A DNA stretch of 64,000 nt from Frateuria edaphi (lineage in GTDB: Bacteria > Pseudomonadota > Gammaproteobacteria > Xanthomonadales > Rhodanobacteraceae): assembly GCF_021117405.1 (NCBI RefSeq), contig NZ_CP088251.1:2356001-2420000 (forward strand), in the 5' to 3' direction. Position numbers and translations under genes: made by a program. Positions 18,071 through 26,854 of this stretch are shown here, one piece after another. The notes under the pieces were generated by a model that saw only the letters and a list, made by a program, of their open reading frames with translations, was not told the DNA's origin and made no database searches. Position 1 is the stretch's first letter. Each line of letters begins with the position of its first letter.

Positions 18071-18643
18071 ATGGACGGCGGCACTATCGACGACGTGAAA
18101 CAACTGCTGGTCAAGCTCGCGGTCATCGCAGAGCAGCTCGACACGCGCAGCCGCGGTGCCCTGCAGCGCATCGATACCAGCGCTACGGCGCTCGATCGCA
18201 GCGCGCAACGCTGGACGGAAGGCGGCGAGGATTTTTCCCGCAAGGCGTTGGAAACCATCGGCGCGCAGGCGCGCGACAGCATTGCCGGCGCCACCCGCCA
18301 GGCGCTGGCCCCGCTGGACGCGCAGTTGCGCCACGCCGCCGAAGCGGCGAAATGGGCGGCAGACGCGCTGGCCGAACAACGCAAGCTGCTCACCCAGGCG
18401 CAGCAGTCACTGGTCCGCAGGGGTCTGCTCGCCCTGCTGGTGGGATCGGTGCTTGCGGCAGGCGGCAGCGGCTACCTGGCCTGGCGCAACATGCACAGCG
18501 CCGCTCTCGGTGATGATGTGCTGGAGGCCGTGCGCTCGGGTGCACTCGTACGTTGCCCGGACAGCCAGTCGCTGTGCGTAAGGATAGGTACCCGGCCGCA
18601 CCGCAGCGGGGGCCGGGGCGAATACCTGGTGGTCCAGCCGTAG
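18071..18643 (+). CDS. coiled-coil membrane protein downstream of the Tle1-like gene
   Basis: 190-residue unknown protein. The first ~115 residues are helical and coiled-coil-like (VKQLLVKLAVIAEQLDTRSRGALQRID, alanine/glutamine-rich). A membrane span follows (LLALLVGSVLAAGGSGYLAW, about 120-139) and a short tail ends RGEYLVVQP. AGGAG stands 5 bases before the ATG. It is 19 bases after the phospholipase gene, so it is probably cotranscribed. Similar proteins are sometimes labelled relaxation protein, but nothing here indicates DNA mobilisation. It could assist effector delivery or immunity; the function is unknown. Confidence 0.65.
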   Translation: MDGGTIDDVKQLLVKLAVIAEQLDTRSRGALQRIDTSATALDRSAQRWTEGGEDFSRKALETIGAQARDSIAGATRQALAPLDAQLRHAAEAAKWAADALAEQRKLLTQAQQSLVRRGLLALLVGSVLAAGGSGYLAWRNMHSAALGDDVLEAVRSGALVRCPDSQSLCVRIGTRPHRSGGRGEYLVVQP

Positions 18644-18822
18644 CCTGGCGAAGGCGGGCATAACGGGAATGCCACGCGCCCCAGGCGCCCTCTGTCATCG
18701 AACGCGCGCCCGAAGGATCGAAGGCAGCCAGAACCGTCCGCCGCTTTTGGATGGAGGCTCGGATGGGTCGGGCGAGGGAAATCCCCACCTCCGCGCCAAT
18801 CTTTCCACTCAAGGAGATCAGC

Positions 18823-18839
18823 GACCGCGCCGCGCGGTC
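18823..18839. terminator. GC hairpin between convergent genes
   Basis: GACCGCG and CGCGGTC form a 7-bp stem with loop CCG in the 232-base gap before the convergent maf gene. There is no T-run on either strand. Nothing else is seen in 18644-18875. Confidence 0.35.
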
Positions 18840-18875
18840 CCAACAGCGACAAACCGTGGCCGGAGAGGAGCGGGA

Positions 18876-19448
18876 TCAGCCCGGCAAGACGCCGAAGCCA
18901 CGCAACAGGCGCGCCGTCTCGAACAGCGGCAACCCCATCACTCCGGAGTAGCTCCCCTCCAGATGTTCCACCAGCGCGGCACCGCGCCCCTGGATCGCGT
19001 AGCCGCCCGCCTTGCCGAACGGCTCCCCCGTGGCGACATACGTGGCGATGGCCGCCTCGTCCAGCGGTGCGAAACGCACCTTCGAGATGCAGAGCTCGCG
19101 GCGCGCCTGCTGCGCATCCACGCCCCATACCGCCGAGATCACCGCGTGGGTCCGGCCCGATAAGCGACGCAACATCGCGGCAGCCTGCGCCGCGTCCGAC
19201 GGCTTGCCGAACACCTCGCCCTCCAGCACGACCTCGGTATCCGAACCGACCACCAGCGCGCCCGCGACATTCGCCACCAGGGCAAGCCCGGCCTTCGCCT
19301 TGTCGCGGGCGACCCGGCCGACGTACTGCTCCGGCGACTCGTCCCTCGCGCGTATCTCGGGTACGTCCACGTCCAGCGTGGTGTAGGCAACGCTGAGTTG
19401 CTGCAGCAGCTCGCGGCGGCGGGGGGATTGCGAGGCGAGATAAAGCAT
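18876..19448 (-). CDS. maf: Maf/YhdE nucleotide pyrophosphatase (dTTP/UTP class)
   Basis: 190-residue cytoplasmic house-cleaning NTPase that hydrolyses dTTP, UTP and modified pyrimidine nucleotides. The signature begins [14 protein letters not shown]. The substrate core includes [28 protein letters not shown] and [38 protein letters not shown] is conserved and contains the base-recognition loop. The protein is full length. Commonly maf is followed by rng (RNase G), but here a phospholipase island lies beyond the stop. It is divergent from the GGDEF gene. Confidence 0.93.
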   Translation of the reverse strand: MLYLASQSPRRRELLQQLSVAYTTLDVDVPEIRARDESPEQYVGRVARDKAKAGLALVANVAGALVVGSDTEVVLEGEVFGKPSDAAQAAAMLRRLSGRTHAVISAVWGVDAQQARRELCISKVRFAPLDEAAIATYVATGEPFGKAGGYAIQGRGAALVEHLEGSYSGVMGLPLFETARLLRGFGVLPG

Positions 19449-19612
19449 GGCGTGTCGGGACGAGGCGAAGAAACCAGCATAACGGCATCCGCTCCTGCGC
19501 TTACCGCGACACAGTCGGCACTGCGACCGTGGCAGCGTTGTGCGGCGACCCCGCCCGCTTCCACAATCGGGCCTCCCTGCTCCCCGGCAGCGCGGCTACC
19601 ACCGAGGGCTTC

Positions 19613-21112
19613 GTGAAACTTCAGAGCTGGACGCCCAGGATCTACGCGCCGCTCCTGCTCGGCCATCTCGGCGTGCTGTTGTTCGTCGGCGAGCGCTGGA
19701 TCCTGGCGTCCAGCTACGCGTTCGTGCTGGCGATTCTGGCGTTCACCGTGATCCTGTGCTGGCGCCGGCTGCACCTGAGCGTCAACCACAACACGCCACT
19801 GTGGGGTCTGCTGCTCGGCGCGCTGCTGGCGCAATTGGCCGCCTTCGCACTGTTGCTGGTCGATGCCCTGCATCACCCCCAGGGCACGCTGGTGGCGTTC
19901 GATCCCACGTTCTACTTCTGCCTTGGAAGCTTCTGGCTGATCGCCGCGGCGGCCTACAACCCGCTGACCCCGGTGCGTCGGTGGACGACCGCCATCGACG
20001 GCGTGCTGGCGTGCGCCATCGTGGCGCTGTTCTACCTGATGTTGGTCCGATTGCTCGCCGCCGGCCAGCCGGCGCAGGCCACGGGCCGTTACGTCATGTG
20101 GATGTTCGACGGCATGGGGTTGTTCGTGGCGCTGTTCGCCACGCTTCGCTTCGTCGCCACGCGGCGCGCGGACGAACGGCGCTTCCATTTCGTGCTGGCC
20201 GCCTTCGCCTGGGTAGATGCGATCCTGCCGGCGATCCACAGCCGCTTCATTCTGGCAAGCGAATCGTGGCTGCCGGAGTGGCTGCTGGGATGGCCCTTCG
20301 TGATGCTGGGGCTACTGCTCAGCCGCCGCCGAACGGTGTGGCTGCGCGGCTACCGGCCGACGCCGCGCACCCGCCAGGTGGCGGCCAGCATCGCCCCGTT
20401 GATGCTGAGTCTGGCGCTGTGCCTGCTCGGCTTCGCCCAGCTCGGCGCGGACCGGCCGCTGGCGATGGGCGCGCTGATCCTGGCCGTCGCCGCCTACGGC
20501 GTGCGGACCACCGTGCTGCTGGGTTACCACCAGGCGGTGGAGGACGAACTGCGCAGCCTGCGCCGCAACCTGCACCACAAGAGCGTCCGCGACGAGCTGA
20601 CCGGCCTGCTCAACCGCGCCGGTTTCCGGCAGGTACTTCGACGCTCGTGGCAGGAAGCGGTGCGTGCGCGGCGGGCGTTCGGGATCGCCGTGGTGGACGT
20701 GGACAACTTCAAGTCCTTCAACGACACCTACGGTCACCTCGCCGGGGACGACTGCCTGTCGCTGGTCGCCCACACGCTGCGCCAGGAGGCCGGCATGCAG
20801 CCGGGCGTGGTGGCGGCGCGCTACGGCGGCGAGGAGTTCGTGATCCTTCTGAGCGACCTGGACATCGACCGCGCCGAAGCGGTCGTGCAACGGTTGCGGC
20901 TGCGCGTGGAAGCGCTGCAGGTTCGCCACATCAACTCGGCCCACGGCGCGGTCACGATCAGCGCCGGCGTGGCCGTGATGGCCGCGGGCACCATGCTGGC
21001 CAGCGAAAAACTGCTGCGCGCCGCCGACGAGGCACTGTTCGCGGCCAAGCGCGGGGGACGCAACCAGGTCCGCCGCGCGGCCGTCGTGGCGGCGCCGCCG
21101 GCTAAAGCGTGA
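19613..21112 (+). CDS. membrane-bound diguanylate cyclase (GGDEF)
   Basis: 499-residue c-di-GMP synthase. The N-terminal ~310 residues are strongly hydrophobic with about eight membrane helices, a likely sensor. The C-terminal GGDEF domain starts near DELTGLLNRAGF and has GGEEF at 405-409. There is no RxxD five residues before it (MQPGVVAARYGGEEF), so allosteric product inhibition through the I-site appears absent. GTG at 19613 was chosen with GAGGG at 19604-19608; an in-frame ATG further up has no signal. Its 3' end overlaps the convergent GNAT gene by 11 bases. Confidence 0.9.
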   Translation: MKLQSWTPRIYAPLLLGHLGVLLFVGERWILASSYAFVLAILAFTVILCWRRLHLSVNHNTPLWGLLLGALLAQLAAFALLLVDALHHPQGTLVAFDPTFYFCLGSFWLIAAAAYNPLTPVRRWTTAIDGVLACAIVALFYLMLVRLLAAGQPAQATGRYVMWMFDGMGLFVALFATLRFVATRRADERRFHFVLAAFAWVDAILPAIHSRFILASESWLPEWLLGWPFVMLGLLLSRRRTVWLRGYRPTPRTRQVAASIAPLMLSLALCLLGFAQLGADRPLAMGALILAVAAYGVRTTVLLGYHQAVEDELRSLRRNLHHKSVRDELTGLLNRAGFRQVLRRSWQEAVRARRAFGIAVVDVDNFKSFNDTYGHLAGDDCLSLVAHTLRQEAGMQPGVVAARYGGEEFVILLSDLDIDRAEAVVQRLRLRVEALQVRHINSAHGAVTISAGVAVMAAGTMLASEKLLRAADEALFAAKRGGRNQVRRAAVVAAPPAKA

Positions 21113-21551
21113 GCGTGTACTCGCAGAACTGGCGATCGCGCTCCCAGCCCAGCGATTCGTACAGCGCCTGCGCGGGCGCATTGTCGAGCGCGGTCGACAA
21201 GGACAGGCTGGCCGCGCCCAGTGCACGCGCATGCGCCGCCGCTTCCCGCAGCAATGCTGCCGCCACGCCCTGCCGGCGCGCCCGGGCCGCCACGAACATG
21301 TCGTTGAGCAGATAGGTCCGCACCATCCGCACCGAGGAAAACAGCGGATAGAGCTGGGTAAAGCCCAGCCCGGCGCCCTCGGCGTCCAGCGCCAGCAGGA
21401 TCACCGATTGATGGTGCGCGAAGCGCGCGCCGAGGAAGGCGCGTGCGCCTTCGAGGTCGGACGGCTTGCCGTAGAACTGCCGGTAGCCGTCGAACAACGG
21501 CGCCAGCGTGTCGAGGTCATGGACGGTAGCCTGGCGAACCTGGACGGTCAT
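21102..21551 (-). CDS. GNAT family N-acetyltransferase
   Basis: 149-residue acetyl-CoA-dependent acetyltransferase of unknown substrate. Conserved parts: N-terminal VQVRQATVHDLDTLAPLFDGYRQFYGK, motif A with the acetyl-CoA loop in VAARARRQGVAAALL (R/Q-x-x-G-x-A/G), and the C-terminal NAPAQALYESLGW common to small-molecule GNATs. ATG at 21551 follows CCGGAA. The 3' end overlaps the convergent cyclase gene. Confidence 0.87.
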   Translation of the reverse strand: MTVQVRQATVHDLDTLAPLFDGYRQFYGKPSDLEGARAFLGARFAHHQSVILLALDAEGAGLGFTQLYPLFSSVRMVRTYLLNDMFVAARARRQGVAAALLREAAAHARALGAASLSLSTALDNAPAQALYESLGWERDRQFCEYTLTL

Positions 21552-21796
21552 GGCAGTTCCGGAGAAGGTGGAAGTGCGACCGTATCGACCTGATGGCGGC
21601 CGCACAAGCCTGCCTCGTGGCTTGGCGCTACCCACGCGTTTCCGGGGCCTGAAGCGGACGTGCCGGTACCGCGGCTGGCGTCGGCATTCCGCATCGGCCG
21701 GACCGGCCCATGAGCTGCCCTCCCTGCCAACCTTCCTAGCTCGCGGCCTGGCCCGCGGAGGGCACATGCCATCAGGGGAATGAGGAACCGCGCCCA

Positions 21797-21912
21797 CTGT
21801 AGGACCGCCCTTGGGCGCGCGACCGCGGGGCACGTGCGCAAGCCGATGCGGTAACTCGGGTGATGGCCGTCTCGGCGTCCAAATGGCGGTCGCGCCGAGG
21901 GCGCTCCTACAG
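21797..21912. repeat. inverted pair of TGTAGGA(G)CGCCC repeats (REP-like doublet)
   Basis: The left arm CTGTAGGACCGCCC...GCGACCGC (21797-21826) and the right arm, read on the other strand as CTGTAGGAGCGCCCTCGGCG (21912-21886), are inverted copies separated by about 60 bases. They could fold into a long imperfect hairpin at the 3' end of the GMC gene. This is the well-known TGTAGGAGCG REP type of gammaproteobacteria. The rest of 21552-21938 shows no gene. Confidence 0.75.
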
Positions 21913-21938
21913 GAGATCGCGCCGGGGCGCCCGGTCTG

Positions 21939-23534
21939 CTATGGGTTATCGGCCAGCACGAACCGCGCGGCCATCTCGCCGATCATCGCCGAGGGGGCTT
22001 CGGTGTTGCCACTGATCAACGTGGGCATGATCGAGGCGTCGGCGACGCGCAGCCCTTGGATGCCGCGCACGCGCAGCTGCGGATCGACCACCGCCCCCTC
22101 ATCGGCGCCCATGCGGCAGGTGCCCACCGGGTGATAGATGGTATCGGCGTGTGCGCGGATCAGCGCGCGCAGGCCCTCGTCATCCTCGCTGCCGGTGCCG
22201 TACAACAGCCGCCCGCCGAACGCCGCCAGCGCCGGCGCCGCCAGGATGCGCCGGACGATGCGCGCCCCCTCGACCAGCAGCTCCGTGTCTTGCGGCGCCG
22301 AGAGAAAATCCGGATCGATCAGCGGTGCGGCCGCCACATCCGCACGCGCCAGGCGCACGCGTCCCCGGCTCGACGGTCGCAACACGCAGACATGCAGCGC
22401 CATGCCAGTGGACAGGTGCATGCGGCGGTTGTGGTCGTCGACCATGCCGATGCAGAAATGCAGCTGCAGGTCCGGTCGCGTGACCTCGGGCCGGCTGCGG
22501 ATGAACCCCCCGGCCTCGGCCGCGTTGCTGGTCAGCATGCCCTCGCCCCGCCGGCGGTAGGCGCCGCCACTGGCGACCATCCGTGCAAGAGTCGTTGGGT
22601 TCATCCCGAACAGGCCTTCGGCGCGAACACGCAGGTTGGCGGTGTAGTCGATGTGGTCCTGCAGACGGCCGCCCACGTCGGGCGCGTCCTGCAGCACCGG
22701 GATGCCGAGCTCGCGAAGGTGCGCTCCCGGCCCGATGCCGGAAAGCATCAGCAACTGCGGCGAGCCGATCGCGCCGCCGCAGAGGATCACCTCGCGCCGC
22801 GCAAGCAGTCGCCTCCCTCCGACGAGCACCCCGCGCGCGCGATGCCCCTCGAACAGGATGCGCTGCACCGGCCGCCCGGCCAGCACGCGCAGGTTCGGCC
22901 GCGCCTTGCCGTCGCCGAGGTATGCACGTCCGGCGTCGATCCGGCGGCCGTCGCGCTGGTACACCTGGTATAGGCCAACGCCCTCCTGGCGCGGGCCGTT
23001 GAAGTCGTCGTTGCGCGGGTAACCGCACTGCACCGCCGCCTCCACGAACGCACGGCTCATCGGGCTGGGCGAGCGAAGGTCGCTCACCGGCAGCGGCCCG
23101 CCGACGCCGTGCCACGCATCGGCGCCGCGCTGGTTGTCCTCGATGTCGCGGAACACCGGCAGCACGTCGTCCCAGGCCCATCCGGCACAGCCGAGCGCGG
23201 CCCAGCCGTCGTAATCCTCGGGCTGGCCGCGGGTGCAGATCATCGCGTTGATCAGGCTGCTGCCGCCGACTCCGCGCCCGCGCGGCACGTAACCGCGACG
23301 TCCGTCCAGGTGCGCCTGCGGCACCGTCTCGTAGGCGTAGTTGTGCCGGCTACGAAAAGGCACGAGCGCGGCGATGCCCATCGGCACGCGGCTCAGCCAT
23401 GAAGGCGTGGCCGGTCCGGTCTCGACCAGGAATACCGTGGGCCGACCGGGTGCATCGGCCAGCCGCGCGGCGACCGCGCAGCCGGCCGGGCCGGCGCCGA
23501 CCACGATGAAATCGGCGCTCTCCCGGTCGCTCAT
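21939..23534 (-). CDS. GMC family FAD-dependent oxidoreductase (choline dehydrogenase-like)
   Basis: 531-residue flavoenzyme that oxidises an alcohol. The N-terminal dinucleotide site is [38 protein letters not shown] is the first GMC signature; [16 protein letters not shown] matches the second. HPVGTCRMG near the C-terminus includes the catalytic His/Asn region. The fold is that of choline dehydrogenase, but the substrate is undetermined and no betaine pathway gene is near. ATG at 23534 was chosen; TTG at 23540 is two codons earlier. The start is 2 bases after the stop of the AsmA gene, indicating an operon. Confidence 0.92.
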   Translation of the reverse strand: MSDRESADFIVVGAGPAGCAVAARLADAPGRPTVFLVETGPATPSWLSRVPMGIAALVPFRSRHNYAYETVPQAHLDGRRGYVPRGRGVGGSSLINAMICTRGQPEDYDGWAALGCAGWAWDDVLPVFRDIEDNQRGADAWHGVGGPLPVSDLRSPSPMSRAFVEAAVQCGYPRNDDFNGPRQEGVGLYQVYQRDGRRIDAGRAYLGDGKARPNLRVLAGRPVQRILFEGHRARGVLVGGRRLLARREVILCGGAIGSPQLLMLSGIGPGAHLRELGIPVLQDAPDVGGRLQDHIDYTANLRVRAEGLFGMNPTTLARMVASGGAYRRRGEGMLTSNAAEAGGFIRSRPEVTRPDLQLHFCIGMVDDHNRRMHLSTGMALHVCVLRPSSRGRVRLARADVAAAPLIDPDFLSAPQDTELLVEGARIVRRILAAPALAAFGGRLLYGTGSEDDEGLRALIRAHADTIYHPVGTCRMGADEGAVVDPQLRVRGIQGLRVADASIMPTLISGNTEAPSAMIGEMAARFVLADNP

Positions 23535-23536
23535 GC

Positions 23537-25237
23537 TCAATGCCCCGAGGTCGGCTGCTTGGGCTTGAGCGCGTTCTGCAGCAGGTTGTTGAGCGCGTCC
23601 TCGGTGCTGGCGGGCTGCGTCGCCGCCGGCTGCGTGCCCTTGCCGCGCGCGCCGGCCTCCAGCAGGCCGACCGCCGCCTTGGGATCGAGCTTGAAGCTGG
23701 GTGCGCTGGCCGTGCCACCCACACGCACGCCTACGCCGTTGGTGCTCATGCCCTTGATCAGGCCGCCGAGCGCGCCGCCGGCTTTCGATCCGCCCAGCAG
23801 GCCGGCAAGGCCCTGGCCCGCCTGTCCCGCGCCGGTTACGCCCTGGTCGAGCTTGACCAGCATGCGGAAATCGAGCGCGCCGTCGGCGGCCATGCGGCCC
23901 TTGCCGGTGAAGCTACCGAGCTGGGCGATCTGCGCCTTGGCCGGGTCGGCGTCGATGCCCTTGGGCGAGATGGTCAGCATGGCCTCGGCATGGCGGATCA
24001 CGGTGTCCTTCGGCGCGCTGATGCCGGCCAGCGCCAGTGCGCCACCGAGCTTGTCGCCGAGGCTGTAGCCGGCCAGCCGCGTGCCGTCGAGCGAGACCGG
24101 TCCGTGGATGACCAGCGCATCGAGCGGCCCGCGCACGCCGAGGTCCATGCTGGCGGTGCCGCCGGCCAGTCGCGAATCCTTCGGCAGGATCACGCCGAAC
24201 ACCGGCAACAGCGGCTGCAGGTCATCGATCGGCTGGCGCTGGCCCTTCACCTTCAGGTCCATGCGCATCACCGCGGGGCGATTGTCGAAGCTGCCGCCGA
24301 TGGACAGGCGCGCCGCGCCCGCGTGCAGCGTGGTGTTGGCGATCTGGCCGGTACCGGCAGCCAGCCGGTAGTTGGCCTGGTAGTCGATGCGCAGCGGTTG
24401 CGGCGAAGGCGAGCCGGACGCGACCAGTTGCAGCTTGCGTGCATCGATGCGTCCCTTCGAGCGCAGCACGCCCTTGGCGGAAGCGATGTGCGTGTCCAGG
24501 TCGAGCACGCCGCCCACGCCGCTGCCGCGCGCCATCAGGCCGGCACCGATGAGGTCCAGATCACGCATGACCAGATGCGCGTCGACCGGGGTCGACACGG
24601 CGTTGCCGGACTGCCAAGGACCGAGCCTGCCGTCCAGCGCCAGGGTGCCGCCGCCGGCAACGTCGGCTTTCAGTTCGAACGGGAAGGCCGCCTGCGTGCC
24701 GACGTGATCCGCACCCAGGTGCACGTGGTCGTACACCTTGCGGTCGCCGGCCATGCGCGTGAGTTCGATGCGGCCATCGTCGATGCGCAGCCGGTCGACC
24801 GTGAGTCCGGCCGGAGCGCTGGCTCCGGCGCCTTCGGACGGCGCCGGACCGCCGCCGAGTCCCGCGAAGTTCCAGTCGCCCTTGCGGTTTTGCAGCAGGC
24901 GCACCACCGGCTGCTCGAGCGTCAGCGAGGTGACGTGCAGCTCGCGGTGGATCAACAGCGGCCACAGCTCCACGCCCAGGTCCAGCGAACGCGCGCTGAC
25001 AAATGGCTGCTTGCCGAACGCCGGGTCATCACCGATGCGGATCTCGTTCGCCTCGAGCGAGCCAGTCCACAACGCCAAGTGCAGCTTGCCGATGCTCACC
25101 TCGCGACCCAGCGCCTTGCCCAACGAGGCCTGGATCTGCGGGCGGAAGTGGTTGGCGTCCACCAGCAGCAGCGCGGCGGCGCCGAGCACGACAAGCGCAA
25201 TCACGACGGCAAATACACCGATGAGCAGGCGCTTCAT
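23537..25237 (-). CDS. AsmA family inner-membrane protein
   Basis: 566-residue AsmA-like protein with an N-terminal anchor (RLLIGVFAVVIALVVLGAAALLLV) and a large periplasmic part rich in beta strands. The AsmA N-terminal domain shows in VDANHFRPQIQASLGKALGREVSIGKLHLALW. A C-terminal AsmA_2-type region includes LGDKLGGALALAG and FTGKGRMAADGALDF. AsmA proteins are related to lipid-bridge proteins that affect outer-membrane lipid balance. ATG at 25237 follows CGGAGAAAA. It is the first gene of a two-gene unit with the GMC oxidoreductase. Confidence 0.92.
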   Translation of the reverse strand: MKRLLIGVFAVVIALVVLGAAALLLVDANHFRPQIQASLGKALGREVSIGKLHLALWTGSLEANEIRIGDDPAFGKQPFVSARSLDLGVELWPLLIHRELHVTSLTLEQPVVRLLQNRKGDWNFAGLGGGPAPSEGAGASAPAGLTVDRLRIDDGRIELTRMAGDRKVYDHVHLGADHVGTQAAFPFELKADVAGGGTLALDGRLGPWQSGNAVSTPVDAHLVMRDLDLIGAGLMARGSGVGGVLDLDTHIASAKGVLRSKGRIDARKLQLVASGSPSPQPLRIDYQANYRLAAGTGQIANTTLHAGAARLSIGGSFDNRPAVMRMDLKVKGQRQPIDDLQPLLPVFGVILPKDSRLAGGTASMDLGVRGPLDALVIHGPVSLDGTRLAGYSLGDKLGGALALAGISAPKDTVIRHAEAMLTISPKGIDADPAKAQIAQLGSFTGKGRMAADGALDFRMLVKLDQGVTGAGQAGQGLAGLLGGSKAGGALGGLIKGMSTNGVGVRVGGTASAPSFKLDPKAAVGLLEAGARGKGTQPAATQPASTEDALNNLLQNALKPKQPTSGH

Positions 25238-25438
25238 GGGGTTTTCTCCGCGGAATCGACGGCAACGCGGCCGGCCTCGGGATACTAGCGCGGCTAACAC
25301 GGTTGAGCCCGCCGCAATGCCCGGACCGTGCGCCGCGCCACGCTAGGCCGGTCTCGCGCGGCCGTAACGCACCGGCGCTTGCATCGGGCACCGCCTGATG
25401 CTAGACCACGCCGGCTGCTGCGCCCCGGGCCCAATGCG

Positions 25439-26854
25439 ATGGTATTCAACTCGCTCGCCTTCATCGCGTTCTTCGCCGTGGTCCTGGCGCTGCACGCCAT
25501 ACCCTTCCGCTGGACGACCAAGAAGATCAATCTGCTGGTCGCCAGTTATCTGTTCTACGCCGCGTGGAACCCGCCGTTCGTCATCCTGCTCTGGATCTCC
25601 ACGGTGGTCGACTGGTTTGCAGCCCAGCAACTGGTGCGCGCACAGCGGCCGCTGGTGCGCCGGGCCTGGATGCTGCTGTCGGTAGTGGCCAACCTGGGGA
25701 TGCTCGGCTACTTCAAGTACGGCCATTTCCTGCTGGAGAACTTCAGCGCGGCGATGGCGGCGATTGGCGTTCACTACGTGCCGCCGACCTGGGACATCGT
25801 GCTGCCGGTGGGCATTTCCTTTTACACCTTCGCCACGCTGTCCTACACGCTGGACGTGTACCTGCACCGCGCCGTGCCGGCCAACCGGTTCCTGGACTAC
25901 GCCCTGTTCGTGACATTCTTCCCGCACCTGGTCGCCGGGCCGATCATGCGCCCGACCGAGCTGGTGCCGCAGTTCGAGCAACCGCACAAGGCCAGCGCCG
26001 ACCAGCTGCGCTTCGGGCTGGTGTTGATGACGCTGGGGTTGTTCCAGAAGATCGTGCTCGCCGACAGCTTCCTGGCGGGCGTAGCCGAGGCGATCTACGA
26101 CACCGACCAGGCGCCCGGCACGCTGGATGCCTGGATCGGCACGCTGGCCTTCAGCGGCCAGATCTTCTGCGACTTCGCCGGCTACTCCACTACCGCGATC
26201 GGCGCGGCGATGTGCCTGGGCTTCGCCATGCCGGACAACTTCCGCTTCCCGTACGCGGCGATCGGCTTCTCGGACTTCTGGCGGCGCTGGCACATCACCC
26301 TGTCGTCCTGGCTGCGCGACTACCTCTATATCCCGCTGGGAGGCAACCGCCACGGCGCGGCGCGCACCTACCTGGCTCTGATGGCGACCATGCTGTTGGG
26401 GGGTCTCTGGCACGGCGCGAGCTGGACCTTCGTCGTGTGGGGCGGCCTGCACGGCCTGTACCTGTCGGGCGAGCGTGCGCTGCGCACGCACTTCGCCGGC
26501 TACCGGCCCGGGCCGGGCATGCTGCTGGCCCTTGGCCTGCTCACCTACGTGTTGATCAACGTGACCTGGGTGTTCTTCCGCGCGCACAGCTTCGGCAAGG
26601 CGTGGGACGTGCTGCGGGGCATGGCCGGCGGCAACGGGGCCGCCACGCCGATCCTGCCGATGGTGTCGCTGGTGACTACGGCACTGATCGTCGGCGGGCT
26701 CGTATTCGCGCACTGGCTGATGCGCAGGCACACGCTCGAATCCATGCTGCAGCGCGCACCCGCCGTGGCGTTGTCGACCGGGCTGGGCGTGATGGTGTTC
26801 GCCATCGTGATCGCACAGGGCACAGGCAATGCCTTCATCTATTTCCAGTTCTGA
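25439..26854 (+). CDS. MBOAT family membrane O-acyltransferase (AlgI-like)
   Basis: 471-residue polytopic acyltransferase, probably moving acetyl groups across the membrane to a polysaccharide. Typical features are VFNSLAFIAFFAVVLALH at the N-terminus, the PVGISFYTFATLSYTLDVY signature, GFSDFWRRWHITLSSWLRDYLYIPLGGNR, and the catalytic histidine in GGLWHGASWTFVVWGGLHG. This matches AlgI/PatA-type O-acetyltransferases. The next gene overlaps by 26 bases and encodes an SGNH-like protein, the usual second component. No glycan synthase genes are adjacent. ATG at 25439 was chosen by homology of the N-terminus. Confidence 0.93.
   Translation: MVFNSLAFIAFFAVVLALHAIPFRWTTKKINLLVASYLFYAAWNPPFVILLWISTVVDWFAAQQLVRAQRPLVRRAWMLLSVVANLGMLGYFKYGHFLLENFSAAMAAIGVHYVPPTWDIVLPVGISFYTFATLSYTLDVYLHRAVPANRFLDYALFVTFFPHLVAGPIMRPTELVPQFEQPHKASADQLRFGLVLMTLGLFQKIVLADSFLAGVAEAIYDTDQAPGTLDAWIGTLAFSGQIFCDFAGYSTTAIGAAMCLGFAMPDNFRFPYAAIGFSDFWRRWHITLSSWLRDYLYIPLGGNRHGAARTYLALMATMLLGGLWHGASWTFVVWGGLHGLYLSGERALRTHFAGYRPGPGMLLALGLLTYVLINVTWVFFRAHSFGKAWDVLRGMAGGNGAATPILPMVSLVTTALIVGGLVFAHWLMRRHTLESMLQRAPAVALSTGLGVMVFAIVIAQGTGNAFIYFQF

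Noticed and set aside
18071-18643. Labelling this gene a plasmid relaxation protein
   Set aside because: There is no relaxase, oriT or mobilisation gene nearby; the protein is a coiled-coil with a membrane helix.
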